From: Lysobacteraceae bacterium NML93-0399 | GTDB taxonomy: Bacteria; Pseudomonadota; Gammaproteobacteria; Xanthomonadales; Xanthomonadaceae | NCBI GenBank assembly: GCA_002307375.1 | Contig: NTJI01000001.1 | Location: 1,488,001 to 1,552,000 of the forward strand | Length of the DNA: 64,000 nucleotides | Reading direction: 5' to 3' | Shown here: positions 8,503 to 17,557 of the stretch, piece by piece | Layout of the letters: every line of letters begins with the position of its first letter | Position numbering within the stretch: position 1 is the stretch's first letter | Made by a program: the position numbers and the translations under genes | Notes under the pieces: model-generated | Told to the model about the DNA's origin: nothing | The model's database searches: none | What the model saw: the letters and a program-made list of their open reading frames with translations, nothing else

Positions 8503-9050
8503 GCCGGCAGTGAGGCGACGATCGCCTGCGGCTCGGCCAGACGGCCGGGGCCGGATTCGCCTTCGGCCAGCGGACCGTCCTCGGGCCCGATCACCTGCGC
8601 GCCACGCTCGCGCAGCAGCGTGATGTTCGCCTGCGTGGCCGGGTGCAACCACATGCGGTGGTTCATCGCCGGGCACACGGTCAGCGGCGCGGTCGTCGCC
8701 AGACACAGCGTGGTCACGAGGTTGTCGGCGAAACCGTTGGCCAGCTTGGCGATGGTGTTGGCCGTTGCCGGCGCCACGACGACGCGTGTCGCCCAGCGCG
8801 CGAGTTCGATATGGCCCATCGCCGCCTCCGCGCCCGCGTCCCACAGCGTCGTGCGCACCGGGTGGTGCGAGACCGCCTGGAAGGTTGTCGTCGAGACGAA
8901 CTGCTGTGCGCTGTCGGTCATCGCCACGCGCACCTCGGCGCCGGCATCGCGCAAGCGGCGTACCAGATCGGCGGCCTTGTAGACGGCGATGCCGCCACAG
9001 ACGCACAGCAGGATGCGCTGCCCCAGCAGCGGAGTCGTCGCGTCGCCCAT
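8499..9050 (-). CDS. coaC: Phosphopantothenoylcysteine decarboxylase (CoaC domain as a separate protein)
   Basis: A 183-residue flavoprotein equal to the N-terminal CoaC half of CoaBC, which decarboxylates 4'-phosphopantothenoylcysteine to 4'-phosphopantetheine. It shows the FMN-site start [14 protein letters not shown] (16-29), the active-site His in MGHIELARW (78-86) and the PAMNHRMW motif (127-134). The substrate-clamp motif reads [10 protein letters not shown] (162-171), where E. coli has ACGDIGPGRM; the Cys needed for the last reduction step in E. coli is therefore Glu here. It is first of the coaC-coaB-dut-algC operon and divergent from radC, a layout shared with E. coli dfp-radC. Confidence 0.88.
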   Translation of the reverse strand: MGDATTPLLGQRILLCVCGGIAVYKAADLVRRLRDAGAEVRVAMTDSAQQFVSTTTFQAVSHHPVRTTLWDAGAEAAMGHIELARWATRVVVAPATANTIAKLANGFADNLVTTLCLATTAPLTVCPAMNHRMWLHPATQANITLLRERGAQVIGPEDGPLAEGESGPGRLAEPQAIVASLPA

Positions 9051-9223
9051 GTGCGGCGAAAGTCCTACCGGAAAACCGGCCGACAGCTTACCCGATGCCG
9101 CAGTGGCGTCCGGCAGCCGGCGCCTCGCTGCGGCGCTGCAATGGACGCCTTGCCGATGCGGGCGAGAGCGGCGTCTTCCCCTGGGACGCGCCGCCCGCAT
9201 CGGCGTTCTGTCGAGGGCGGCGC

Positions 9224-9898
9224 ATGCACATCCGCGAATGGCCGGCCGGCGAGAGGCCGCGCGAGAAACTGCTGGGCCAGGGTGCGGCTGCGCTGTCGGA
9301 TGCCGAACTGCTGGCGATCTTCCTCGGCTCGGGCCTGCGCGGGCAGGACGCGGTGGCCACGGCGCGTCAGCTGCTGGCCGAACACGGTCCGCTGCGCGCG
9401 CTGATCGAGCGCGGCGCGCAGGGCCTGGCGGCATTGCGCGGCCTGGGACCGGCCCGCGCCTGCGCGCTGAGCGCGGCACTTGAACTGGGCCATCGTGTGC
9501 TGGCGGCCGACCTCGCGCGCGGCGAGACGATGAGCGACCCATCGGCGGCCGGCCGCTATTTCTCCCAGCGTCTGCGCAGCCGGCCGCACGAGGTGTTCGC
9601 CGCGCTGTTTCTCGACACGCGCCACCGCGCACTGGCGTTCGAGGAGCTGTTCCGCGGCACCATCGACGGCGCGGAAGTGCATCCGCGCGAAGTCGTGCGA
9701 CGCGCCCTGGCGCACAACGCGGCGGCGGTGATCGTCGGCCACAACCATCCCAGCGGCAGCCGCGAGCCGAGCGCGGCCGATCGCGCGGTCACCGCGCAGC
9801 TCAAGCAGGCGCTGGCGCTGGTGGATGTACGCCTGCTCGATCACTTCGTCGTCGGCGATGGTGCGGCGGTGTCGCTGGCGGCCCGCGGCTGGGTGTGA
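9224..9898 (+). CDS. radC: RadC-family JAMM-domain protein
   Basis: A 224-residue RadC/UPF0758 protein. The N-terminal part has the helix-hairpin-helix-like [12 protein letters not shown] segment (71-82). The C-terminal JAB1/MPN domain has the metal-binding HNHPSG (173-178) followed by Asp186. Despite its name, a role in DNA repair is not established; the fold suggests a metal-dependent hydrolase acting near DNA. The ATG at 9224 follows a GAGGGCGG ribosome site. It is divergent from coaC, the conserved dfp-radC neighbourhood. Confidence 0.93.
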   Translation: MHIREWPAGERPREKLLGQGAAALSDAELLAIFLGSGLRGQDAVATARQLLAEHGPLRALIERGAQGLAALRGLGPARACALSAALELGHRVLAADLARGETMSDPSAAGRYFSQRLRSRPHEVFAALFLDTRHRALAFEELFRGTIDGAEVHPREVVRRALAHNAAAVIVGHNHPSGSREPSAADRAVTAQLKQALALVDVRLLDHFVVGDGAAVSLAARGWV

Positions 9899-9941
9899 GC
9901 AGACGCTTGGCGCCAGTGGCGCCGGTCCGCACACTGCGCGC

Positions 9942-10337
9942 ATGTCGAAGTCTCCAACTGTTGCCGACCCCTGCCCCTGTGGCCTGCCGCGCACCTATGC
10001 CGACTGCTGCGGCGCGCTGCACGCCGGCGCGCCCGCCGCCGATGCCGAAGCGCTGATGCGCTCACGTTACGTGGCCTTCGTCCGCCGCGACGCCGACTAC
10101 CTGCGCGCCAGCTGGCATGCCTCGACGCGTCCGGGCGATCTCGACTTCGACGGTGCTCCACCGGTGTGGCTGGGCCTGGACGTGAAGCAGCACATGCCGA
10201 TCGACGCCGACCATGCCGAGGTCGAATTCGTCGCCAAGTACCGCATCGGCGGCAGCAGCGTGGTGCGCATGCGCGAGCGCAGCCGGTTCGTGCGCGAGGA
10301 CGGGCGCTGGTTCTACGTCGACGGCGATCTGACCTGA
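9942..10337 (+). CDS. YchJ/UPF0225-family protein with SEC-C-like zinc motif
   Basis: A 131-residue protein. The N-terminus holds CPCG (11-14) and CCG (22-24), a Cys cluster like the SEC-C zinc motif. The rest matches the NTF2-like domain of YchJ proteins ([13 protein letters not shown], then VEFVAKY and [15 protein letters not shown]). Its biochemical role is unknown. It lies 43 bases after radC on the same strand and could be co-transcribed. Confidence 0.85.
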   Translation: MSKSPTVADPCPCGLPRTYADCCGALHAGAPAADAEALMRSRYVAFVRRDADYLRASWHASTRPGDLDFDGAPPVWLGLDVKQHMPIDADHAEVEFVAKYRIGGSSVVRMRERSRFVREDGRWFYVDGDLT

Positions 10338-10521
10338 CGCATCGCGCGTCCACGGTCAGGGCCACGGCCGCCGACGCAACGGACCTGCAGACGGCGAACA
10401 GCCCGCGAAGCGCGCGATGGTGGTACGACTGAGCCTACCGTGAAACCGCAGATCCCGCGGGGATGCATCCGCGATGCCGGCTCGGGCACAGTGGACGCTT
10501 CTTCCACGACGGCCGTACCGC

Positions 10522-11742
10522 ATGTCCCGACTCCGACTTTCCGTGCTGTCCGGCCTGCTGCTGTGCGCCGGCAGCGCCGCCGCCCAGACCGCGCCCGATG
10601 TGCCCGCCTATGACGCCGCGGCCTTTGCGCGTTGCATGACCGGCATCCGAGGCGAAGCGGCCAAGGCCGGCATTCCGCAGGCGGCGTTCGACCGGCTGGC
10701 GGACGTGACCCCCGACATGAGCGTGCTGCCACTGCTGAACGCGCAGCCGGAGTTCACCACGCCGCTGTGGGATTACCTGGCCGGCCTGGTCGACGATCAG
10801 CGCGTCGAGGACGGTCGCGCGCGCCTGGTCGAACATCGCGCACTGCTCGACCGGGTCGCCGCGCAGTACGGCGTGGATGCCGAAACCGTGGTCGCGGTCT
10901 GGGGCGTGGAAAGCGATTACGGGCGCATCTCCGGCAAGCGTCCGCTGCGCGTGTCGCTGGCCACGCTGGCCTGTCACGGCCGCCGACAGGCGTTCTTCCG
11001 CAGCGAGTTCATCGCCCTGCTCAAGCTGATGCACGAAGGCGACCTGCGCAATCCCGACCTCACCGGCTCATGGGCCGGCGCGTTCGGCCACACGCAGTTC
11101 ATGCCCAGCACCTATGCGCGCATCGCGGTGGATTTCGACGGCGACGGTCGCCGTGATCTGGTCGACAGCATTCCCGACGCGCTCGCGTCCACGGCGAACT
11201 ACCTCAAGCGTTCGGGTTGGCAGACCGGCCGGCCGTGGGGCTTTGAAGTGAAACTGCCGGCCGGCTTCGACATCAAGCAGGCCGGGCGCACGAACCGCAG
11301 GACGGTCGCCGACTGGACCGCGCGTGGCGTGGCACGCGTCGACGGCGGCGCCCTGCCGGCCGGCGACACGCGCGCGGCGGTGATCGCGCCGACCGGGGCG
11401 AACGGCCCGGCCTTCATCGTGTTCCGCAACTACGACGCGATCTACAGCTACAACGCCGCCGAAAGCTATGCGCTGGCGATCGCCACGCTCGCCGACCGCC
11501 TGCGGGGCGGCAGCGGTCTCGCAACGCCGTGGCCGACGGACGATCCGGGCCTGTCGCGCGCGCAGCGCCGCGAGCTGCAGACCCTGCTGCTCGCACGCGG
11601 TCACGACATCGGCGAGGTGGACGGCATGATCGGCACCGCCACCCGGCGCGCGATCCAGGCCGAGCAACGCCGCCTGGGTCTGACGCCCGACGACGGCCGT
11701 GCCGGCAGGCGCATCCTGGACGCCCTGAACGCCGGCCGCTGA
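10522..11742 (+). CDS. Lytic murein transglycosylase, MltB family, with C-terminal peptidoglycan-binding domain
   Basis: A 406-residue secreted enzyme that cleaves the MurNAc-GlcNAc bond to give 1,6-anhydromuropeptides. A signal peptide ends near AGSAAAQ (residues 16-22). The catalytic Glu is E130 in WGVESDYG, and GAFGHTQFMPSTY is the family substrate-site motif. Residues from about 350 form a PG_binding_1 domain (LQTLLLARGHDIGEVDGMIGTATRRAIQ). There is no lipobox, so it is a soluble periplasmic type like Pseudomonas SltB/MltB2-like enzymes rather than lipoprotein MltB. Its anhydro-products fit with the recycling genes ampG and anmK elsewhere in the window. Confidence 0.92.
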   Translation: MSRLRLSVLSGLLLCAGSAAAQTAPDVPAYDAAAFARCMTGIRGEAAKAGIPQAAFDRLADVTPDMSVLPLLNAQPEFTTPLWDYLAGLVDDQRVEDGRARLVEHRALLDRVAAQYGVDAETVVAVWGVESDYGRISGKRPLRVSLATLACHGRRQAFFRSEFIALLKLMHEGDLRNPDLTGSWAGAFGHTQFMPSTYARIAVDFDGDGRRDLVDSIPDALASTANYLKRSGWQTGRPWGFEVKLPAGFDIKQAGRTNRRTVADWTARGVARVDGGALPAGDTRAAVIAPTGANGPAFIVFRNYDAIYSYNAAESYALAIATLADRLRGGSGLATPWPTDDPGLSRAQRRELQTLLLARGHDIGEVDGMIGTATRRAIQAEQRRLGLTPDDGRAGRRILDALNAGR

Positions 11743-12011
11743 GCTGCAGCATCGGCGCATCTGCCGTTGCGGGGCCGTCCATAACCGCGCCGATGGTATC
11801 CGGCGTCGATCGCCACCACCGAGCTCGGCACGCATCGCGCGCAGTGCAACGCCGTCGTCGTGCCGGAAGCAGGCCAAGCCGGCGAGGCGGCGGTTCTGAA
11901 GCGTGATCGGGGTCGCGCCGGCAGGGCGGCGACCTCGGGTCGGCACCAGCTGTGCCCGTCGGCCGATGCTGCCTAGAGTCGGACATCCCCCTCATACGCG
12001 TGGAGCCCCCG

Positions 12012-12818
12012 ATGAGCGATGGCAGCGACGGCGCAGGCGGCGTCGGCAGCGACGGAGGTGGCAGCGGCGCGAGCGCCGCGTCGTCGAACAACGACGCCCT
12101 CGGCGCGGCCAGCGAAGCGCTGGGCAGCGCGGTCGATGCGGCCATGGACACGCTCGGTGCGGCGATCAGCGACGCGCTGGGCGCGGCCACCGATGCGCTG
12201 GGCCTCGACAACGCCCTCGATGGTCTGGCCAGTGCGCTGGGCATCGATGCCAAGGACCTGCAGGGGATCGTCGGCGCGGCGGTCGTGGGCATGCTCACCG
12301 GCGGCCTGCCCGGTGCGGTGATGGGTGTGGTCAACGGTCTGGTCGGCGGCAGCGTGACGGACGCGGCGCGCAGCGCGGTCACCGACAACCTGCCTGCGGC
12401 GATGCAGCCGCTGGCGCAGTTGGCGATCGACCAGGTCGCCGGACGCGTCCCCGGCGCGGGCGTGTCGGTGCAGGACGCACTCGCCGGCCTGGCCAGCGGC
12501 GCGCTGACCAACGGCCGCGCGCCCGACATCGGCGATGTCGGTGCGATCGCGCGTTCGCTGACCGACGTGCAGTCGGCCGCGCGCGGGCTGATGGACGGCG
12601 TCACCAGCGGTGACTTCTCCAGCGCCGCCCAGGCCGCCTCGGCGATCGACGGCGCGCTCGGCGGTCAGCTGGGTCAGGCCCGTGATATCGCCAGCGGCAT
12701 CGCCGGCACGCTGGGCAGCGGCCAGGGCGCGTATGCCAACGGCGGCCACGGCCGTTTCGGCGATGCGGTCGAGCAACTGGCGGTCGACGTGACCCGGCTG
12801 GTCGCAAGCCGACGCTGA
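12012..12818 (+). CDS. Glycine/alanine-rich protein with a glycine-zipper hydrophobic core, unknown function
   Basis: A 268-residue protein I do not recognise. It starts with a Gly/Ser/Asp-rich tail (about residues 1-28), then repetitive Ala-rich helices (ALGSAVDAAMDTLGAAISDALG). A strongly hydrophobic glycine-zipper stretch lies around residues 93-117 (VGAAVVGMLTGGLPGAVMGV and following), and after that come amphipathic Ala/Gln segments. There is no N-terminal signal peptide. The ATG at 12012 is used because the upstream frame has no coding character. The composition recalls small pore-forming or self-assembling proteins and some secreted effectors, but no domain supports a function. It is a single gene, upstream of a small lipoprotein gene. 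Confidence 0.65.
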   Translation: MSDGSDGAGGVGSDGGGSGASAASSNNDALGAASEALGSAVDAAMDTLGAAISDALGAATDALGLDNALDGLASALGIDAKDLQGIVGAAVVGMLTGGLPGAVMGVVNGLVGGSVTDAARSAVTDNLPAAMQPLAQLAIDQVAGRVPGAGVSVQDALAGLASGALTNGRAPDIGDVGAIARSLTDVQSAARGLMDGVTSGDFSSAAQAASAIDGALGGQLGQARDIASGIAGTLGSGQGAYANGGHGRFGDAVEQLAVDVTRLVASRR

Positions 12819-12900
12819 CCCGCAGGCCATCGCCCGTGCGCCGGTTTGCCGGGGCGAGGGCGATCTGAGAAGGTCGGTGCTCCACAGGAAGGAGACTTCG

Positions 12901-13125
12901 ATGCGCGCATTTTCCGTCCTTGCACTCGCCCTGCTCGCCGCTTGCAGCAGCTACGAATACCGCGACACCAACGCCGCGGTCGACGCCAACCCGCTGTGCA
13001 TGAGCCGACCGAGTCAGCCCGGCGAACCGGTCTCACGCGATTGCGAACGCACCACCAGCGGTGCATGGAGCACGAAGCGCGACAGCCAGCCTGTCGATTT
13101 CAAGCGCCCGCCCGACGAACGCTGA
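12901..13125 (+). CDS. Small lipoprotein, unknown function
   Basis: A 74-residue precursor with a lipobox LLAAC near residues 11-15; the mature part is about 60 residues and polar, with three further Cys-containing or Arg-rich patches. The ATG at 12901 follows AGGAAGGAG, a strong ribosome site. No known domain is seen. A terminator hairpin follows at 13231. Confidence 0.75.
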   Translation: MRAFSVLALALLAACSSYEYRDTNAAVDANPLCMSRPSQPGEPVSRDCERTTSGAWSTKRDSQPVDFKRPPDER

Positions 13126-13230
13126 TCCGCATTCCCGTTGGGCGCGGCCCGTCGCCGCAATGGGCATAAGCGGCGCAATCACTCACGGCCATGGACCGCG
13201 CCTGCAGAGGCTACATAGCGCGCAAAGCAC

Positions 13231-13258
13231 AACGCCCGGCACATGGCCGGGCGTTTTG
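13231..13258 (+). terminator. Rho-independent terminator between convergent genes
   Basis: A perfect 10-bp stem (AACGCCCGGC at 13231-13240 with GCCGGGCGTT at 13246-13255), 5-base loop, followed by TTTG. It lies between the lipoprotein gene and the convergent I78 gene. The same stem sequence recurs at 19032-19056. Confidence 0.75.
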
Positions 13259-13280
13259 TGTGCGACAGGTCGCTTTCGAC

Positions 13281-13724
13281 TCAGCCGCAGCGGAACCCGG
13301 TGATCCTGCCGTCGGCGTCGAGATCGATGTTCAGCCGGTCGGGGCGGAAATCCATCGTTGCCATGTCGTCCGGGCCGAGCGCGCGGCGGGCCTTGGCGCC
13401 GGCGTCCTGCATGGCCTTGGCGTAGACGGCCTCGCTGCCCTGGGTGCCGATCAGGCTCTGCACCGCCTCGGTGTCGCAGGGCGTCGTGCCGGGTTCGGCG
13501 CCGGGGGCCGGCATGGCGTCGGGCGCGCTCTCGCCGATCTCGGCGCGTGCGGTTTCGGTTTCGATTGCCGACCCTGCACCGGTGTCGGCATCGGCCGCAG
13601 GCGCCGCGGGCTGTTCTTCCTCGAAGCCTTCCTCGGGCGTGGGCGCGCAAGCCGACAACGCCAGCATCGGCACGAGGGCGGCGGCCAGCAGGCCACGGGG
13701 GGCGGCGCGGAAACGACGGATCAT
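13281..13724 (-). CDS. Lipoprotein with peptidase-inhibitor I78 domain
   Basis: A 147-residue protein. A lipobox near LALSAC (about residues 22-27) is followed by a Glu/Ala/Pro-rich linker. The C-terminal 60 residues match the I78 inhibitor family: an N-terminal CDTEAVQSLIGT part, then DFRPDRLNIDLDADGRITGF ending in CG. Family members such as AmbI inhibit serine peptidases; the target here is unknown. It is divergent from the M28 peptidase lipoprotein 103 bases away, but M28 enzymes are metallopeptidases, so a direct inhibitor pairing is not implied. Confidence 0.85.
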   Translation of the reverse strand: MIRRFRAAPRGLLAAALVPMLALSACAPTPEEGFEEEQPAAPAADADTGAGSAIETETARAEIGESAPDAMPAPGAEPGTTPCDTEAVQSLIGTQGSEAVYAKAMQDAGAKARRALGPDDMATMDFRPDRLNIDLDADGRITGFRCG

Positions 13725-13827
13725 CGAATGCTCCAGGTTGGGGGAAACCGGCGGCCACTGTAGCCAATCGGCGGCGCCTCCGACCACATGCGGCATCATG
13801 GCCGGCCCATCCGTCACCGAGTCACCG

Positions 13828-15543
13828 ATGCGCCGGATCCGTCGTCTGCCCGTCCTCGCCTGCGCCGCGTTCCTCGCGGCGTGCCAACCCGCATCGCCCG
13901 ATGCCGCGCCCGACACGACGCCCGCGCAGACCGCGTCCGCGGCCGAGGTGCCCGGTGGCGGCATCCAGGCCGAGCACCTCGCCCGCCACATCTCGACGCT
14001 GGCCTCGGACGCGTTCGAGGGCCGCGCACTGGCCACGCCGGGCGAACGCAAGACCGTCGCCTACATCAGCGAGCAGTTCGCCCAGGCCGGCCTGTCGCCG
14101 GGCGGCGAAGACGGTGGCTGGACGCAGGCCGTCACGCTCGAGCGCAGCGCGGTCGTCGGGCCGGTGACCGCGCGCGTGCACGCCGGCGGCACCACGCGCG
14201 CACTGGCCAACGGCGACGACATCGCAGTCGAAACCCTGCGCCCGAGTGCGCGCGTCGCGCTGTCGGGCGTGCCGCTGGTGTTCGCCGGTTACGGCATCAC
14301 CGCGCCCGAACTCGACTGGGACGACTACGCCGGCCTCGACGTCGCCGGCAAGGTGGTCGTGGTGCTGATCAACGATCCGGATTTCGAAAGCGACACGCCC
14401 GGCAGGTTCGGCGGGCGCGCGCTGACCTGGTACGGCCGCTGGACCTACAAGTACGAGGAAGCCGCCAGGCGCGGCGCCGCCGGCGTGCTGATCGTCCACG
14501 AGACCGAGCCGGCCTCGTATCCCTGGGCGACGGTGCGCAACGGCCGCGCCGGACCGCAGTACGACATCGTCCGCGACGACGCCGACACCCATCACCTGCC
14601 GATGCGCGGCTGGATGCAGCGCGAGGTCGCCCAGCGCCTGTTCGCCGATGCCGGCCTCGACTTCGAGGCCGAGAAGCGGCGCGCGCAGGCGCAGGGCTTC
14701 AAGGGCGGCGCGCTCGGCGACGCCACGCTCGACATCGCATTCGACGTGGAACGCGACCGCATCACGAGCTACAACGTCGTCGGCGTGTTGCCCGGCGCCT
14801 CGCGGCCGGACGAAACTGTGGTGCTGTCGGGCCACTGGGACCACTTCGGCATCGGCGAGCCCGATGCCAGCGGCGATGCGGTCTTCAGCGGCGCGGTCGA
14901 CAACGCGACCGCGATCGCCTCGATGATCGAACTCGCCCGCGTCTTCGCCGCCGGCCCGCGTCCGGCGCGCACGCTGCAGTTCATCGCGTTGACGGCCGAG
15001 GAGAACGGCCTGCTGGGCGCGACCTACTACGCCGCCCATCCGCTGCGTCCGCTCGAAACCACCGCCGCGGTGCTCAACATGGAGATGTGGAGCCCGGACG
15101 GCGAAACGCGCGACATCTCGTCGTGGGGCAAAGGCCGTGTGTCGCTGGAGCGCGACCTTGCCGCTGCCGCCGCGATCGACGGCCGCACATGGTCGCCCGA
15201 CCCGAACCTCGAAGCCGGCCTGTTCTACCGCGCCGACCATTTCGCCTTCGCCCAGGCCGGCGTGCCGGCCATCACCATCGGCCCGGGCATGGACCAGCTC
15301 GATGGCGGGGTCGAAGGCGGCCAGGCCGCACGCGCCGACTACTTCGCCCACCGCTACCACCAGCCCGGCGACCGCTTCGACGAAAGCTGGGACATGGCCG
15401 GCCCCACCGCCGACACCCGCACGGTCTACCGCCTGGCCGAGATGCTCGCCAACCGCGACGGCTGGCCGGCCTGGGACGCGGACAGCGAGTTCAGCGCGCG
15501 CCGGGTGACGAGTGACGCGGCGCGGGCGACCCCGGCGCAGTGA
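13828..15543 (+). CDS. M28-family zinc peptidase lipoprotein with PA domain
   Basis: A 571-residue enzyme. The ATG at 13828 gives a lipoprotein signal with Cys19 (FLAAC). A protease-associated (PA) domain spans about residues 145-260 (VFAGYGITAPELDWDDY, then GAAGVLIVHE). The co-catalytic zinc site is complete: HWDH (336-339), Asp358 in GAVDNA, EE at 391-392 in TAEENG, Asp in RADHFAF, and His in RYHQPGD. This predicts an envelope-bound aminopeptidase. It shares its motifs with the truncated gene at 1-399. Alternative starts further upstream would run over the divergent I78 gene and are rejected. Confidence 0.93.
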   Translation: MRRIRRLPVLACAAFLAACQPASPDAAPDTTPAQTASAAEVPGGGIQAEHLARHISTLASDAFEGRALATPGERKTVAYISEQFAQAGLSPGGEDGGWTQAVTLERSAVVGPVTARVHAGGTTRALANGDDIAVETLRPSARVALSGVPLVFAGYGITAPELDWDDYAGLDVAGKVVVVLINDPDFESDTPGRFGGRALTWYGRWTYKYEEAARRGAAGVLIVHETEPASYPWATVRNGRAGPQYDIVRDDADTHHLPMRGWMQREVAQRLFADAGLDFEAEKRRAQAQGFKGGALGDATLDIAFDVERDRITSYNVVGVLPGASRPDETVVLSGHWDHFGIGEPDASGDAVFSGAVDNATAIASMIELARVFAAGPRPARTLQFIALTAEENGLLGATYYAAHPLRPLETTAAVLNMEMWSPDGETRDISSWGKGRVSLERDLAAAAAIDGRTWSPDPNLEAGLFYRADHFAFAQAGVPAITIGPGMDQLDGGVEGGQAARADYFAHRYHQPGDRFDESWDMAGPTADTRTVYRLAEMLANRDGWPAWDADSEFSARRVTSDAARATPAQ

Positions 15544-16156
15544 TGCTCGAAGTCCGCCCTCGCGCGGGGCGGGTCAGCCTCGCGGGGGCGAATTGAGCCC
15601 TCCCCCGCATACGCGGGGGAGGGTTGGGTGGGGGCAAACCTTCGGACGTAGAAGAACCAGCCTCGCGCGAACAGCGTCGCGCGGAATCGGATCGGGATTC
15701 AGAACGTTTGCCTCCATCCCGGCCTTCCCCCTCCGTGCGGGGGAAGGTGCAACGCACTCGCCGCCATGCCGACGATGGGCGAGCCTTCGGGCAACACGAA
15801 CAACGCATCAGGCGTCATCGATAACGCGTAAAACCGGTCGTGGCCGAAGTCGGATCGTTCGCTCCATCCCGGCCTGTTCGGCCCGGGGAAGACGCCGCAT
15901 TCGATCGATCCGCGCGGCAACGCCGCGCACGGATCGCTCTCATCCCGCGAGCGGAACCTTGCGCAAGCTGGATCGGGAAACCTGTTGAGCGTCATTCCCG
16001 CGAAAACGGGAAATGCTCTTCAACAGACTAACGGCTGGTCATCCGGTGACTTTGCTTTCGAGGGCTCAAAGGCGCTGGATCCCCGCTTTCGCGGGATGAC
16101 GTGGTTCTGGCGCAATTGCGCAGAAACCCTGCACGCGGGGAAAGGCGCAAAGCAGG
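15544..16156. repeat. 613-base intergenic with palindromic and longer dispersed repeats
   Basis: No gene is seen. The GC-rich palindrome occurs at 15595-15635, with a weaker version at 15723-15748 (CCTTCCCCC ... GGGGGAAGG). A second, longer repeat lies at 15991-16101: it begins GTCATTCCCGCGAAAACGGG, passes through GGTCATCC and CGCTGGATCCCCGC, and ends in CGCGGGATGACG. A related copy is at 63492-63622. The latter half faces the 3' end of tyrS. Confidence 0.65.
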
Positions 16157-17377
16157 TCAGCCCGCGACGAGCCTGACCCGCGCGAAATTCCGCTTGCCGA
16201 CCTGCAGCACGCCTTCGAACCCCGGCTTGAACTCGGTGCCGGCATCTTCGACCACCGCACCGTCCACCTTGACCGCGCGCTCCTTGAGCTTGCGATTGGC
16301 TTCCGAATTGCTCGGCGTGATGCCAGCCGCGGTCAGCAGCGCGCCGATCCGCAGGCCATCGGCCGGGATCACCACATCCTGCAGCGGCAACAGCGACACG
16401 TCGCCTTCGCCGGTGATCGCGACCTGCCAGCCGGCGATCGCGGTCGCGGCCGCATCGGCGTCGTGGAAACGCGTCGCGATCTCGCGCGCGAGCCGCAGTT
16501 TCACGTCGCGCGGGTTGAGCGTGCCGGCGGCGACCTCGGCCTTCAGCGCCTTGGCCTCGTCGATGCCGATGTCGAAGCTCAGCAGTTCGATCCAGTCCCA
16601 CATCAGGTCGTCGCCGATCTTCATGGTCTTGTTGACCATGTCGATTGCCGGCTCGGTCACGCCGATGTAGTTGCCGAGCGACTTAGACATCTTGGCCACG
16701 CCGTCCAGGCCCACCAGCAGCGGCATCGTCAGCACGACCTGCGGCGCCTGGCCGTGGCTTTCCTGCAGGCCCCGGCCCATTAGCAGGTTGAACTTCTGGT
16801 CGGTGCCGCCGCATTCGACGTCGGCCTGCAGCGCGACAGAGTCGTAGCCCTGCACCAGCGGGTAGAGGAACTCGTGGATCGCGATCGGCTGCTGGCCGGC
16901 ATAGCGCTTGGCGAAGTCGTCGCGCTCGAGCATGCGCGCCACCGTGTGCGACGACGCCAGGCGGATCATGTCGGCCGCGTCCATCGCGCCGAACCATTCG
17001 GAGTTGAAGCGCACCTCGGTCTTCGCGGCGTCGAGCACCTTGAACACCTGCGCCTTGTAGGTCTCGGCGTTGGCGAGCACGTCGTCGCGCGAGAGCGACT
17101 TGCGCGTGGCGCTCTTGCCCGAGGGGTCGCCGATCATGCCGGTGAAGTCGCCGATCAGGAAGATCACCGTGTGGCCCAGATCCTGGAACTGCCGCAGCTT
17201 GTTGAGCAGCACCGTGTGGCCCAGGTGCAGGTCCGGCGCGGTGGGGTCGAAGCCGGCCTTGATCCGCAAGGGGCGCCCGCGGGCGAGGCGCGCCTGGAGG
17301 TCCTCGCGCTTGAGGATCTCGTCGGTTCCGCGGGCGATCAGGTCGATGGGGGCGGTCGCGGCGGGCTGCAGGGACAT
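16157..17377 (-). CDS. tyrS: Tyrosyl-tRNA synthetase
   Basis: A 406-residue class I synthetase that charges tRNA-Tyr. The ATP site is formed by HLGH (51-54) and KMSKS (229-233). [19 protein letters not shown] is the tyrosine-recognition region. The C-terminus (about 340-404) is an S4-like RNA-binding domain ([20 protein letters not shown]). The sequence is of the TyrZ-like type common in Pseudomonas and Xanthomonas. It is divergent from the M23 peptidase gene; tyrS, an M23 peptidase and anmK lie together in many gammaproteobacteria. Confidence 0.97.
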   Translation of the reverse strand: MSLQPAATAPIDLIARGTDEILKREDLQARLARGRPLRIKAGFDPTAPDLHLGHTVLLNKLRQFQDLGHTVIFLIGDFTGMIGDPSGKSATRKSLSRDDVLANAETYKAQVFKVLDAAKTEVRFNSEWFGAMDAADMIRLASSHTVARMLERDDFAKRYAGQQPIAIHEFLYPLVQGYDSVALQADVECGGTDQKFNLLMGRGLQESHGQAPQVVLTMPLLVGLDGVAKMSKSLGNYIGVTEPAIDMVNKTMKIGDDLMWDWIELLSFDIGIDEAKALKAEVAAGTLNPRDVKLRLAREIATRFHDADAAATAIAGWQVAITGEGDVSLLPLQDVVIPADGLRIGALLTAAGITPSNSEANRKLKERAVKVDGAVVEDAGTEFKPGFEGVLQVGKRNFARVRLVAG

Positions 17378-17486
17378 CGGTGCTTGGAACTCCGGTCGGA
17401 AAATGGCTGAAACGTGAATGCGGCAGGGCGCGGTTAAGGCTTCGTTATCCAGTGAACGGCGGAAAAATTCCAGCCCGCTCAGGCAT

Positions 17487-17515
17487 TTGACGCATCAACC
17501 TCACGTCTCTATGGT
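17487..17515 (+). promoter_or_regulatory. Candidate sigma-70 promoter for the M23 peptidase gene
   Basis: TTGACG at 17487-17492 and TATGGT at 17510-17515 are spaced by 17 bases, close to consensus. The ATG is 42 bases downstream. Confidence 0.5.
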
Positions 17516-17557
17516 ACCCCGCTGACACGCCGTTCACGCCATCCGGACCCGCCCACG

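Noticed and set aside
13822..15360. A 512-codon minus-strand frame opposite the M28 peptidase
   Set aside because: Shadow of the M28 gene; no domain and composition of antisense GC-rich DNA.
13281..15543. I78 inhibitor and M28 peptidase as a dedicated inhibitor-enzyme pair
   Set aside because: I78 proteins are known for serine peptidase targets and M28 is a metallopeptidase; being neighbours is not enough.
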